From: Streptacidiphilus jeojiense
GTDB lineage: Bacteria > Actinomycetota > Actinomycetes > Streptomycetales > Streptomycetaceae
DNA length: 64,000 nt
Assembly: GCF_000719095.1 (NCBI RefSeq)
Contig: NZ_JOEH01000029.1
Location: 47,650 to 111,649 of the forward strand
Reading direction: 5' to 3'
Shown piece after piece: positions 33,274 to 41,393 of this stretch (the first letter of the stretch is position 1; each line of letters starts with the position of its first letter). The notes beneath the pieces are model-generated. The model did not search any database and was not told where the DNA came from. It saw only the letters and a list, made by a program, of their open reading frames with translations. The position numbers and the translations under genes were made by a program.

Positions 33274-35832
33274 ATGTTCCGTACCGCACTGCGCAATGTC
33301 CTGGCCCACCGCGGCCGACTCCTGATGACCACCCTGGCCGTGCTGCTCGGCACCGGGTTCATGACCGGCACCATGATCTTCTCCGACAGCATCCACCAAG
33401 CCGCGAACAACAGCCGCAGCAAGGACTTCACCGGCATCTCGGTCCAGGTTGCCGACGACACCGCCGGACTTCCCTCCAGCGCCAGACAGAACAGCACCAA
33501 GAGCTCCGCCCGGCTCACGGAGGCGACCGTCCGTCGGATTGCCGCGCTGCCGGGAGTCGCCGGGACCCGCGCGGAGGTGAGCGGCACCGCTGCCATCGCG
33601 GACAAGAACGGCAACATGATCGGCGACATCATGAGAAGCACGGGCGCCAACTTCGTGCCGGATGCCGCCGGGAACGATGCGCGCTACCCGATGCTCCAGG
33701 GCCGAGGACCGCACACCGCGACCGAGGTCGCCCTGGACCGGGGCACTGTCGAGAAAGCAGGCTACCGGCTCGGTGACACCGTCCGCATCGCTGCCAACGG
33801 CCCTGCCATCAGCGTCACCCTGACCGGCGTCTTCTCCTCCGACGCGCCTGCGGTCCGGTCCGGCAACCCGCTGGCCCTGCTGGACACCCAGGGCGCCAGG
33901 CGGGTGCTGTCGCTGGCGCCGGACCAGTACAGCAGCATCGACGTCACCGCCGCCCCCGGCACCTCCGAGACCGCACTGCTGCACGCCGTCACCCCGCTGG
34001 TCCCCGGCGGCAACCAATTCCGAGTCGAGACCGGCGCGCAGCTGGCCGCGCAGCAGGCCGAGAGACTGGCCCAGAGCGGCAGGAGCCTGGCCACCATGCT
34101 GACCACCGCTGCCGGGATCTCGCTGTTCATCGGCATCTTCCTCATCGCCAACACCTTCACCATGCTGGTGGCCCAGCGCACTCGGCAGCTGGCACTGCTC
34201 CGCGCCATCGGCGCCGGGCGCAGCCAGGTCACCCGCTCCGTGCTGATCGAGGCGCTCCTTGTCGGTCTCAGCGGCTCCGCCGCCGGACTGCTCCTCGGCA
34301 TCGGCATCGGCGCCGCCCTCGCGGCGGGAGTGAAGTCCCTGGACGCGGACCTCCCCAGAGCCGGCGTGGTCATCACCCCGACAACCGTGCTGATCACCCT
34401 GCTCGTCGGCACCCTGGTCACTGTCCTGTCCGCCGCGCTGCCCGCGCTGCGCGCCTGCCGGATCCCCCCGGTCGCCGCGCTGAGCAGCGGCGAGCAACCC
34501 GCCACCCACCGAAGCCTGTTTCTTCGCAACGTCCTCGGCTCCCTGACCACCGCCGGGGGCCTCGGCCTGGTCGTGTTGGGCAGCACCGAGAGGGGCGCCA
34601 CGGCGCGTTTGCCGCTCATGGCGGGGGCGCTCCTCGCGGTCCTCGGCATCGTGCAACTGCTGCCGCTGCTGTCCCGCCCGGTCATCGCCCTGGCCCGCCC
34701 ACCGCTCGCCCGCCTTTGCGGCACCCCCGGCTCACTCGCCGCACTCAACGCGATCCGCAACCCGCGCCGCACCGCGAGCACAGCCGCCGCCCTGACCATC
34801 GGACTCACCCTGGTCACCGCGATGACCGTGATCGGCGCCTCGGTCTCGGATGCGATCGACCGTGCCGTGACCCAGGAGATGACGGCGGACTACGTCGTCA
34901 CCACGCTCACCGGCACCCTGGACCCGAGCATCGCGACATCGGTCGCCCATGCCCCCGGGGTGGTCGCCTCCAGTCCGGTCACCGACGTGGAGTGGTCGAT
35001 AGCCGGCGAGCGGACCGAGGCGAAGGGTCTGGACGCCGACAGTGCCGATCAGCTGGTCCGGCCGAACATGAGTCAGGGGGCGGCCACGGCACTGAAACGA
35101 GGTCAGATCCTGGTGGACTCCAGCTTCGCGAGCCGGCACGGACTGGCCGTCGGCTCCACCGTGACCGTGGCCGCCCCGCACGGGACCGGCATCCGCCTCA
35201 CCGTCGGCGGGGTGTTCGCACCCAGCCGGATGCTCGCCCCCGTGCTCCTGCCGGGCGGCGTGGTCGCCGCCCACCAGCCGTACGCGCCGGCGCAGCAGAT
35301 CCTGGTCAAGGGCGCGAACGGGGCAACCCCGGCCTTCAAACAGGCTCTCAAGGACGCCACCGGCAGAAGCCCGGTGGTCGAGGTCGAGAACAAGCAGAAC
35401 CTGAGGGACGGGTTCGACCGCACCATCACCTTCGCCCTCAACCTGCTCTACGCACTGCTCGTGATGTCGTTGCTGGTCGCGGCCCTGGGAGTGGTCAACA
35501 CACTGGCAATGGCCGTGTTCGAGCGCAGGCGTGAGCTCGGCCTGCTCCGGGCGATCGGCCTGGACCGCGGCGGCGTCAAGCGGATGGTACGGCTGGAATC
35601 GGTGTTGATCTCCGTCTTCGGCGCGGCGATCGGCATGGCCTTCGGCGTCTTCCTGGCCTGGGCGGCCGGCACGACCATGACCGTGACCCTGCCAGAGCTC
35701 CGCACGGTCTTGCCCTACCCCAAGCTGTTGCTGATGCTGCTGGCCGCCGTTCTCGTCGGCCTGGCCGCCGCCCAATGGCCGGCTCGCCGGGCCGCCCGTC
35801 TTGACGTGCTGGACAGCATCACCGCGGACTGA
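33274..35832 (+). CDS. FtsX/MacB-type ABC permease
   Basis: An 852-residue membrane protein. Helix 1 follows the short cytoplasmic start MFRTALRNVLAHRGRL; a large extracellular MacB-like domain (about 45-260) precedes the first FtsX block (about 270-400), and a second extracellular domain (about 515-700) precedes the final FtsX block (about 720-845). FtsX blocks are recognised by LRAIGAGRSQVTRSVLIEALLVG and LLRAIGLDRGGVKRMVRLESVLIS. The duplicated architecture is the usual actinobacterial form. With the upstream ATPase it makes a complete exporter or signalling ABC complex. Confidence 0.92.
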   Translation: MFRTALRNVLAHRGRLLMTTLAVLLGTGFMTGTMIFSDSIHQAANNSRSKDFTGISVQVADDTAGLPSSARQNSTKSSARLTEATVRRIAALPGVAGTRAEVSGTAAIADKNGNMIGDIMRSTGANFVPDAAGNDARYPMLQGRGPHTATEVALDRGTVEKAGYRLGDTVRIAANGPAISVTLTGVFSSDAPAVRSGNPLALLDTQGARRVLSLAPDQYSSIDVTAAPGTSETALLHAVTPLVPGGNQFRVETGAQLAAQQAERLAQSGRSLATMLTTAAGISLFIGIFLIANTFTMLVAQRTRQLALLRAIGAGRSQVTRSVLIEALLVGLSGSAAGLLLGIGIGAALAAGVKSLDADLPRAGVVITPTTVLITLLVGTLVTVLSAALPALRACRIPPVAALSSGEQPATHRSLFLRNVLGSLTTAGGLGLVVLGSTERGATARLPLMAGALLAVLGIVQLLPLLSRPVIALARPPLARLCGTPGSLAALNAIRNPRRTASTAAALTIGLTLVTAMTVIGASVSDAIDRAVTQEMTADYVVTTLTGTLDPSIATSVAHAPGVVASSPVTDVEWSIAGERTEAKGLDADSADQLVRPNMSQGAATALKRGQILVDSSFASRHGLAVGSTVTVAAPHGTGIRLTVGGVFAPSRMLAPVLLPGGVVAAHQPYAPAQQILVKGANGATPAFKQALKDATGRSPVVEVENKQNLRDGFDRTITFALNLLYALLVMSLLVAALGVVNTLAMAVFERRRELGLLRAIGLDRGGVKRMVRLESVLISVFGAAIGMAFGVFLAWAAGTTMTVTLPELRTVLPYPKLLLMLLAAVLVGLAAAQWPARRAARLDVLDSITAD

Positions 35833-36011
35833 CGGCCCGGACGGGGTCCATTGCTGGGCGGACAAGGGCTACCAGGGAGCTTGCAGCACCATCCGCGTCC
35901 CTACCGCGGCCGCTGGGACACACTCTCCGCCAGCCGACGGCCGGTGAAAGTCTCCCACGCCAAGATCAGCGGCTCAAGGCAAGCATCGGAAGGCACCGGG
36001 CAGTTGGAGGC

Positions 36012-36821
36012 TCAGCGGCAGGCGCCGGCTTTCACCGCTCTCGTGGCGAAGTAGCCGGGGAGCCAGCCGGCTGTGGCGTCCGAGTGGTGCGGCGCCTCGG
36101 TGAAGCCGGTGATGGCGAAGCCCGCCGCGATCTGGCCGCCGAGCTGCTCGGCGAGCGTGTGGCTGTACTCCACCGGCGCGTCCAGGCCCCACAGCCGTTC
36201 CCGCTCGGCGGGCTCCAGGTGGGTGAGGTCGCTGTAGGGCAGGCGGTGGCGCACCACCAGCTCTCCGCGCGCCTCCAGGGGTTCGGCGTCGAAGAGGTAG
36301 ACGTCCGGGTTGAGGAAGCCGGACAGCAGCGTCCTGCCGGGGCGCAGCACGCGGTGGCACTCGCGCCAGACCGGCGCCAGCTCGGGGATGAACAGGTTGG
36401 AGACCGGGTGGACGACCAGGTCGAACGAGGCGTCCGGGAACGCGCTCAGGTCGCGCGCGTCGCCGAGCACCGTGCGCAGGTCGAGCCCTTCCCGCGCCGC
36501 GACCATCTCGTCCTGCGCCAGCTGGCGGGGCGAGTTGTCGAAGACGGTCACCCGCGCGCCCGCCGCGGCCAGCACCGGACCCTGCTGCCCGCCGCCGGAG
36601 GCCAGGCAGAGTACGTCGCAACCGGCGATCTCCGGCGGGAACCAGGTCGGGTCCACCGGCTCGTGCCCGATCAGGACGATGGACCACTGGCCGGCCCGCG
36701 CCTTGGCGATCACCTCGGGGCCGACCGGGCGCGACCACTCGTTGTCCTGCTCCACCTCGCGGTCCCAGGCGAGGCGGTTGTGCGCGACGGGGTCGATGGG
36801 GGCGACGGGAGTCTGACTCAT
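36012..36821 (-). CDS. Class I SAM-dependent methyltransferase
   Basis: A 269-residue cytoplasmic methyltransferase. The SAM site runs DVLCLASGGGQQGPVLAAAGARVTVFDNS (about residues 69-97), a modified motif I (ASGGGQQG instead of the usual DxGxGxG), followed by GDARDLSAFPDASFDLVVHPV. This altered glycine loop recurs in a family of actinobacterial methyltransferases of unknown substrate. The start is the ATG at MSQTPVAPIDPVAHNR, where similarity begins. It converges with the ABC permease gene and has no obvious partner. Confidence 0.82.
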   Translation of the reverse strand: MSQTPVAPIDPVAHNRLAWDREVEQDNEWSRPVGPEVIAKARAGQWSIVLIGHEPVDPTWFPPEIAGCDVLCLASGGGQQGPVLAAAGARVTVFDNSPRQLAQDEMVAAREGLDLRTVLGDARDLSAFPDASFDLVVHPVSNLFIPELAPVWRECHRVLRPGRTLLSGFLNPDVYLFDAEPLEARGELVVRHRLPYSDLTHLEPAERERLWGLDAPVEYSHTLAEQLGGQIAAGFAITGFTEAPHHSDATAGWLPGYFATRAVKAGACR

Positions 36822-36902
36822 GCGCCACACCCTAGTTGCCGCACCGCGCAGGTGTCCGCCCATGGCTGTGCGGCGGTCCGGTCGGCGCTCCCACTCGGGG
36901 GC

Positions 36903-37265
36903 TTACTCGAGCACGCGGCTGATCGCGGGCAGCGCGTCGCCGGGGTTGCGGACCAGGATGATCCTGGCGGACGGCGCGTGGGCGTGGATGATGTTCAGGA
37001 CGCGGTTGAACCAGAGCGTGGTCTCCTCGGTCGGCGGAAGCTGAGGGTCCTGGCCGCTGACGAAGCTGCCGATCACCACGCCGTCGTACTCGGCGTCACT
37101 CAACTCCTGGACCAGACGGGCGTCGCCGTCCTCGTCGTCGGTCAGGACCACGATGGTGGCCGCCAGCCCGGCCGCCCGCAGGCGCGCCTGGACGGCCGCG
37201 CCTATCTCCGGGTGCTTGCCGAATCCCAGGACCCGCCACGGCTTGAGAAATTCCGAGGTCGACAA
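36903..37265 (-). CDS. Small protein of unknown function beside a TetR regulator
   Basis: I do not recognise this family. The likely coding part begins at a TTG preceded by GGGGGA and gives about 120 residues; the same frame is open for another 22 codons to a TTG at 37331, but those residues look non-coding. The protein has a Rossmann-like alternation: WRVLGFGKHPEIGAAVQARLR, then ATIVVLTDDEDGD, YDGVVIGSFVSGQ and ARIILVRNPGD. That suggests a flavodoxin- or receiver-like fold without catalytic residues I can name. It is divergent from a TetR gene across an AT-rich stretch and is probably that regulator's target. Confidence 0.6.
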   Translation of the reverse strand: MSTSEFLKPWRVLGFGKHPEIGAAVQARLRAAGLAATIVVLTDDEDGDARLVQELSDAEYDGVVIGSFVSGQDPQLPPTEETTLWFNRVLNIIHAHAPSARIILVRNPGDALPAISRVLE

Positions 37266-37336
37266 CTGTTCCCCCTGCTCATAGAATTGGATTGACCATG
37301 AGTTAAATGACTTGATTGGGAGTCTAGCCAAATCTG

Positions 37337-37987
37337 ATGGCCGACGTCAAAGGAACTCAGCGCACGTACCGCTCGCCGCTGCGCGAGCAGGCCGCCCGGC
37401 GCACCCATGAGGCGGTGGTGGCTGCCGCCGTGCAGGTGTTCGCCGAGGAGGGCTACACGGGCGCGAGGATCGAGCAGATCGCCGCCCGCGCCGGCGTCTC
37501 GCGCCCGACCGTTTTCGGCATCGGCAACAAGGCCCAACTGTTCGCCCTCGCCCGGCAGTACGCCGCCACCGACGGCAGCGTCACCGCCAACGACGAGGGA
37601 TTCCAGCGGCTGCTGGCGATCCCCGACGCGCACCGGCTGCTCGAGGAGTTCGCCGCCTTCACCGCCGCTATCTCGCAGCGGCTCGGGCCGCTGCAACTGG
37701 CACTCGAGCAGGCCGCGGGGACCGATCCCGAACTGGCGCAGCTTCAGGAGTCCAGCCAGCAGGAACTGCTGGAATGCGCTCGCGGAATCATCGCGGCCAC
37801 AGCCGCGACAGGATCGTTGCGGCGTGACATCCCGCGTGAGGCTGCCGCCGACGTGCTCTGGCTGCAGATCCAGCCCGCCAACTACCGGCACCTGGTCGAG
37901 GAGCGCGGTTGGAGCCACCACGCATTCGAGCGCTGGCACGCTGCGACGATGATCGCCGCCCTGCTGGAACCCGCTGGGGCGTCGTGA
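37337..37987 (+). CDS. TetR/AcrR family regulator
   Basis: A 216-residue regulator with the DNA-binding domain THEAVVAAAVQVFAEEGYTGARIEQIAARAGVSRPTVFGIGNKAQLF (about residues 24-69). The C-terminal domain is helical and Ala/Glu-rich. No ribosome binding site precedes the ATG and a TAGCCA hexamer lies six bases upstream, so the transcript may be leaderless. It is divergent from the small unknown protein across an AT-rich intergenic stretch, which probably carries its operator, though I could not define one. Confidence 0.87.
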   Translation: MADVKGTQRTYRSPLREQAARRTHEAVVAAAVQVFAEEGYTGARIEQIAARAGVSRPTVFGIGNKAQLFALARQYAATDGSVTANDEGFQRLLAIPDAHRLLEEFAAFTAAISQRLGPLQLALEQAAGTDPELAQLQESSQQELLECARGIIAATAATGSLRRDIPREAAADVLWLQIQPANYRHLVEERGWSHHAFERWHAATMIAALLEPAGAS

Positions 37988-38034
37988 CCGGCGCCGGCCC
38001 GTCCTCAGGCGCCGCCGGGGCGGCCTGACTGTCC

Positions 38035-39504
38035 CTACCGTCGCGGGCGCGGCACTGTTGCCGGCTTCAGGGTCAGGGCGAGGGCGGCTGTAGCCACGCT
38101 CACGGCGGCCATCGCGTAGAAGGCGATGCGGTAGCCGTCGACGACGGCCGCGGCACCACCGGCGCGGCTGTGGCTGGTCACACCGGCCGCGACGGTGACC
38201 AGGGCGGCCAATCCCAGTGCTGCGCCGAGCTGACGACACATGTTGATCAGACCGGAGGCGACGCCGGCGTTGCGCGGATCGACGCCGGTGGTGGCGGCGA
38301 CGATCGCCGGCATCATCGTCACGCTCGTCCCGGCACCGACGACCAGGGTGGGAAGCAGCACATGACCGACGTAGTCGGAGTGCGCCGGCAACTGGCCCAG
38401 CCACGCCAGTCCGGCGGCGGCGACGAGACCGCCGATCACCACCAGACGGCGCGGGCCCACGGTCGGGATCAGCCTCTGCGAGACGAGGACGCCGACGCTG
38501 ATCACGGAGACCATCGGCAGCAGGGACAGGCCGGTGCGCACGGCGCTCTCGCCGAGCACCTGCTGCAGGTAGAGCGAGAGGAAGAACAGCGGTGCGGTGA
38601 TCACGGCTCCCATGCACAGCGTCAGAACGTTGCCGGCCCGCAGGTTGTGGACCGAGAGGAGCTCCAGCGGGATCAAGGGCTGGTCCGCGCGCCGCTCGAT
38701 GACCACGAACGCGGCCAGCAGCACGACGCCGGCGATCAGGGCGGCGAGGATCTGGCCCGATCCCCAGCCGTGGTCCGGGGCGGCCGAGACGCCGTAGACG
38801 ATCGCGGCGGTGGCGATCGTGATGGTGACGGCGCCGGGGACGTCGATACCCGGGCGGCTGCGGGAGACGGGGGTGGGTGCCAGGCAGACCAGGCCGGCGA
38901 GGAGCAGGCCCACGCCGATCGGCACGTTGACCAGCAGCACCCAGCGCCAGCTCAGGGAGGCGGTCAGCAGACCACCGAGCACGATGCCGGCTGCGGCGGC
39001 GCTGGAGGCCGCGACGCCCCACCAGGTCATCGCCCGGGTGCGCTGGGCGGGTTCGGTATGGCTGGCGGTGATCAGGCTCAGGCTGGAGGGGGCGAGCGCG
39101 GCAGCTCCTGCGCCCTGGACCAGGCGCGCCGCCAGCAGCATCCAGCCCGTCTGGGCCAGACCGCCGAACAGGCTGGCGGCGGAGAAGACGAACAGCCCGA
39201 TCTGGAAGACCCGGCGGCGGCCGAACAGGTCCCCGGCACGCGACGCGAACAGCAGCAGGCCGCCGAAGGAGACCAGGTATCCGTCGACCACCCACTGCTG
39301 CGCGTCGGCCGACAGGCCCAGCCCCGACCTCATCGAGGGCAGGGCGACGTTCACGATGCTGGAGTCGAGCACCACCATGAACTGGGCGGTGCACGCGATC
39401 ACGGCGACGGCGGCCAGTCCTACGCCCGGCTTGGCCACCGCCTGCGGTGAGCGCCGTGCGGCGGGCGGTGGCGTGCCTGTGGGGCGGGTGCGCATGTGCG
39501 GCAT
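38035..39504 (-). CDS. DHA2-type MFS drug exporter
   Basis: A 489-residue transporter with about 14 membrane helices. Helix 1 carries the DHA2 motif FMVVLDSSIVNVALPSM (about residues 42-58), and the first loop has SRAGDLFGRRRVFQIG (about 82-97). The ATG has AGGAG six bases upstream. It is divergent from a TetR regulator, with three copies of a palindromic box in between, so regulation is by that TetR protein and derepression by a drug-like ligand is expected. The substrate cannot be told. Confidence 0.9.
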   Translation of the reverse strand: MPHMRTRPTGTPPPAARRSPQAVAKPGVGLAAVAVIACTAQFMVVLDSSIVNVALPSMRSGLGLSADAQQWVVDGYLVSFGGLLLFASRAGDLFGRRRVFQIGLFVFSAASLFGGLAQTGWMLLAARLVQGAGAAALAPSSLSLITASHTEPAQRTRAMTWWGVAASSAAAAGIVLGGLLTASLSWRWVLLVNVPIGVGLLLAGLVCLAPTPVSRSRPGIDVPGAVTITIATAAIVYGVSAAPDHGWGSGQILAALIAGVVLLAAFVVIERRADQPLIPLELLSVHNLRAGNVLTLCMGAVITAPLFFLSLYLQQVLGESAVRTGLSLLPMVSVISVGVLVSQRLIPTVGPRRLVVIGGLVAAAGLAWLGQLPAHSDYVGHVLLPTLVVGAGTSVTMMPAIVAATTGVDPRNAGVASGLINMCRQLGAALGLAALVTVAAGVTSHSRAGGAAAVVDGYRIAFYAMAAVSVATAALALTLKPATVPRPRR

Positions 39505-39523
39505 GGGATGCTCCTGGACAAGT

Positions 39524-39600
39524 TGCCGGATAGGCTCTCCGGAACGAGCCTAGGCAATGCCGGACAGGCTGTCCACCTAATGCCGGACAGGCGATCCGCT
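39524..39600. promoter_or_regulatory. Three copies of a TetR-type operator
   Basis: Three related 20-base boxes start at 39524 (TGCCGGATAGGCTCTCCGGA), 39558 (TGCCGGACAGGCTGTCCACC) and 39581 (TGCCGGACAGGCGATCCGCT). The middle one contains the perfect 13-base palindrome GGACAGGCTGTCC. Start-to-start spacing is 34 and 23 bases. They fill the region between the divergent exporter and tetR-type genes and should let one regulator control both. Confidence 0.78.
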
Positions 39601-39667
39601 AAAGTGGTCACCGGCGCACGGCGGACTGGCGCACCGGCGGACCGGCGCGCGGGATCGGAGGAACGGG

Positions 39668-40225
39668 ATGACTTCGGGCGGGACTTCGTTCCCCACCAGG
39701 CGGGCCGCCGCCGAGCGCAACCGCGACAAGATCCTCAACGCCGCCCGAGGCGCCTTCGCCGACCCCGACGCGGAGGTGTCGATGGCCGAGGTCGCACGCC
39801 GCGCGGGCGTCGGCATGGCCACGCTCTACCGCAACTTCCCCGGACGCCGGGAACTGCTGGAAGCCCTCTACGTCGACGAGGTCGACGCGATCTGCCGGGC
39901 CGCCCGCATCGAGGACGGCCAGACACCGGGCCAGGCCCTGACCGCCTGGCTGCGCCTGCACTTCGACTTCATCCCCAACAAGCGCCTGATCGTGGCCGAG
40001 CTGCTCGAACACGCCTCCCAGGACACCGCCCCTCCCAGCCACCGCCACCGGGCACTCGCCGCCGGCCAGCCTCTGCTCACCGCGGCGCAGGAGTCCCACG
40101 AGATCCGCGGCGACATCACCCTGGTACAGATCTTCGACGCGATCGTCGCCATCGCCAGGATCCACGGCGATCGCGACTACCTCGAACCGATCATCCAGAC
40201 CCTGCTCGACGGCCTCCACACCTGA
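39668..40225 (+). CDS. TetR/AcrR family regulator of the divergent exporter
   Basis: A 185-residue repressor. DNA-binding domain: NRDKILNAARGAFADPDAEVSMAEVARRAGVGMATLYRNFPGRRELLEALY (about residues 18-68). The C-terminal half matches the SbtR/TetR_C-type ligand domain with LRLHFDFIPNKRLIVAELLEHA. GGAGG lies six bases before the ATG, so unlike other regulators in this window it has a normal leader. Three operator boxes lie just upstream. Confidence 0.88.
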   Translation: MTSGGTSFPTRRAAAERNRDKILNAARGAFADPDAEVSMAEVARRAGVGMATLYRNFPGRRELLEALYVDEVDAICRAARIEDGQTPGQALTAWLRLHFDFIPNKRLIVAELLEHASQDTAPPSHRHRALAAGQPLLTAAQESHEIRGDITLVQIFDAIVAIARIHGDRDYLEPIIQTLLDGLHT

Positions 40226-40312
40226 AGCGATCAGCGCCGCCCGGCCGGGGAGGCCCGGAACTCAGCCGAGCCGATGCCCTTTCGTCGCACACGCCGGCGG
40301 CCTGACCCCGCC

Positions 40313-40798
40313 TCAGTCGTCCAGGGAGCGCTCGTCCGGGTCGATTGCGCGCATGATGCGTCGGCTGATCTCGCGTAGCTGCCGGGTCTGGGCCTTGGTC
40401 AGCGGGTCGAAGACCAGGCGGCGGACCTCCTCGACATGGCCGGGCGCGGCTGCCGCCACCTTGGCCCCGCCCTCGTCGGTCAGGATCGCCAGGGTGTAGC
40501 GGCCGTCCGTCGGATCAGGCGTGCGGCGCACCCAGCCGCGCTGCTCGAGCCGGGCGACCACCTGCGACAGGCGTGGCAGCGAACCCTCGGTCTGCACCGC
40601 CAGCACGCTCATCCGCAGGGTGCGGTCGGGCACCTGGGACAGCTTGGCCAGCACCTGGTACTCGAAGTGGCTGATCCCGGCGTCGCGGCGCAACTGCTCG
40701 TCGAGCGCGGACGGCAGCCTGATCAGTGTGCCGGCCAGGGCGAGCCATGCAGCGCCCTCCTCGGCGTCGAGCCAACGGGGCTCCTGCGAGACGTCCAT
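40313..40798 (-). CDS. MarR family regulator
   Basis: A 161-residue winged-helix repressor. Core: LDEQLRRDAGISHFEYQVLAKLSQVPDRTLRMSVLA, then the recognition helix LPRLSQVVARLEQRGWVRRTPDPTDGRYTLAILTDEG with the Asp-Gly-Arg wing. There is no ribosome binding site; TATGCT lies six bases before the ATG, indicating a leaderless message. It is divergent from a VOC/SnoaL-like/nitroreductase operon that it probably represses through two inverted copies of a 17-base box. Confidence 0.9.
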   Translation of the reverse strand: MDVSQEPRWLDAEEGAAWLALAGTLIRLPSALDEQLRRDAGISHFEYQVLAKLSQVPDRTLRMSVLAVQTEGSLPRLSQVVARLEQRGWVRRTPDPTDGRYTLAILTDEGGAKVAAAAPGHVEEVRRLVFDPLTKAQTRQLREISRRIMRAIDPDERSLDD

Positions 40799-40812
40799 GA
40801 CACCAGCATAGC

Positions 40813-40890
40813 TTAAGAGTTGAAGTGAATCGGCAGTCGGATCACTTGCATGGCGAAGTCAATCTGAGCTAGCTTCACTTAAAGCATTAA
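40813..40890. promoter_or_regulatory. Two inverted copies of a putative MarR box
   Basis: TTCACTTAAAGCATTAA at 40874-40890 matches, on the opposite strand, TTCACTTCAACTCTTAA at 40829-40813 in 13 of 17 positions. One copy lies next to the -10-like hexamer of the marR-type gene; the other lies in the promoter region of the VOC gene. The inverted, symmetric placement fits one repressor controlling both directions. Confidence 0.68.
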
Positions 40891-40965
40891 CTGATGGACA
40901 CCCAAGGCAGGCCGCGACCGCCCAGCAGTGCGGGACGTCGGCATCACGCAGAAAGAGGAGACATC

Positions 40966-41331
40966 ATGACCACGTCCGTCATCGGCCTCAGCATCGACGC
41001 CGCCGACGCAGCCGCCCTCGCCGCCTTCTGGTCGAAGGTTCTCCACCGCCCGGTCAACCCGGGCGCGACCACCGAGAGCGCCGCGATCGACGCCGCCGAC
41101 CCGGCCGGCGGCCCGAAGCTCGCCTTCTGGAGGGTCCCGGAGCCCAAGTCGGCCAAGAACCGCCTCCACCTCGACCTGTGGACCGACGACTTCGAGGCCG
41201 AAAGCAAGCGGCTGACCGACCTCGGCGCCACACCGGTCGCCGACGCCGAGAAGCCGGCGGTCCGCTGGACCACCTTCGCCGACCCGGAGGGCAACGAGTT
41301 CGACCTGGTGGGCCCCGTGCCCGCCGAGTGA
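40966..41331 (+). CDS. VOC (glyoxalase/bleomycin-resistance fold) protein
   Basis: A 121-residue protein of the vicinal-oxygen-chelate superfamily. It opens VIGLSIDAADAAALAAFWSKVLHR and ends with the paired half FADPEGNEFDLVGPVPAE; the HLDLWTDDFEAESKRLTDLGA segment is also typical. Metal ligands of the family would be His52 (region RLHLDLW) and a C-terminal Glu, but an early His/Glu is not obvious, so it may bind rather than transform its ligand. AAAGAGGAG precedes the ATG by five bases. It is the first gene of the MarR-divergent operon. Confidence 0.85.
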   Translation: MTTSVIGLSIDAADAAALAAFWSKVLHRPVNPGATTESAAIDAADPAGGPKLAFWRVPEPKSAKNRLHLDLWTDDFEAESKRLTDLGATPVADAEKPAVRWTTFADPEGNEFDLVGPVPAE

Positions 41332-41393
41332 CCGGCGGCGCTCGCACCAGTGCTATCCGCTTCTCCTAATCACCCCACGCGAAAAGGAACTCA

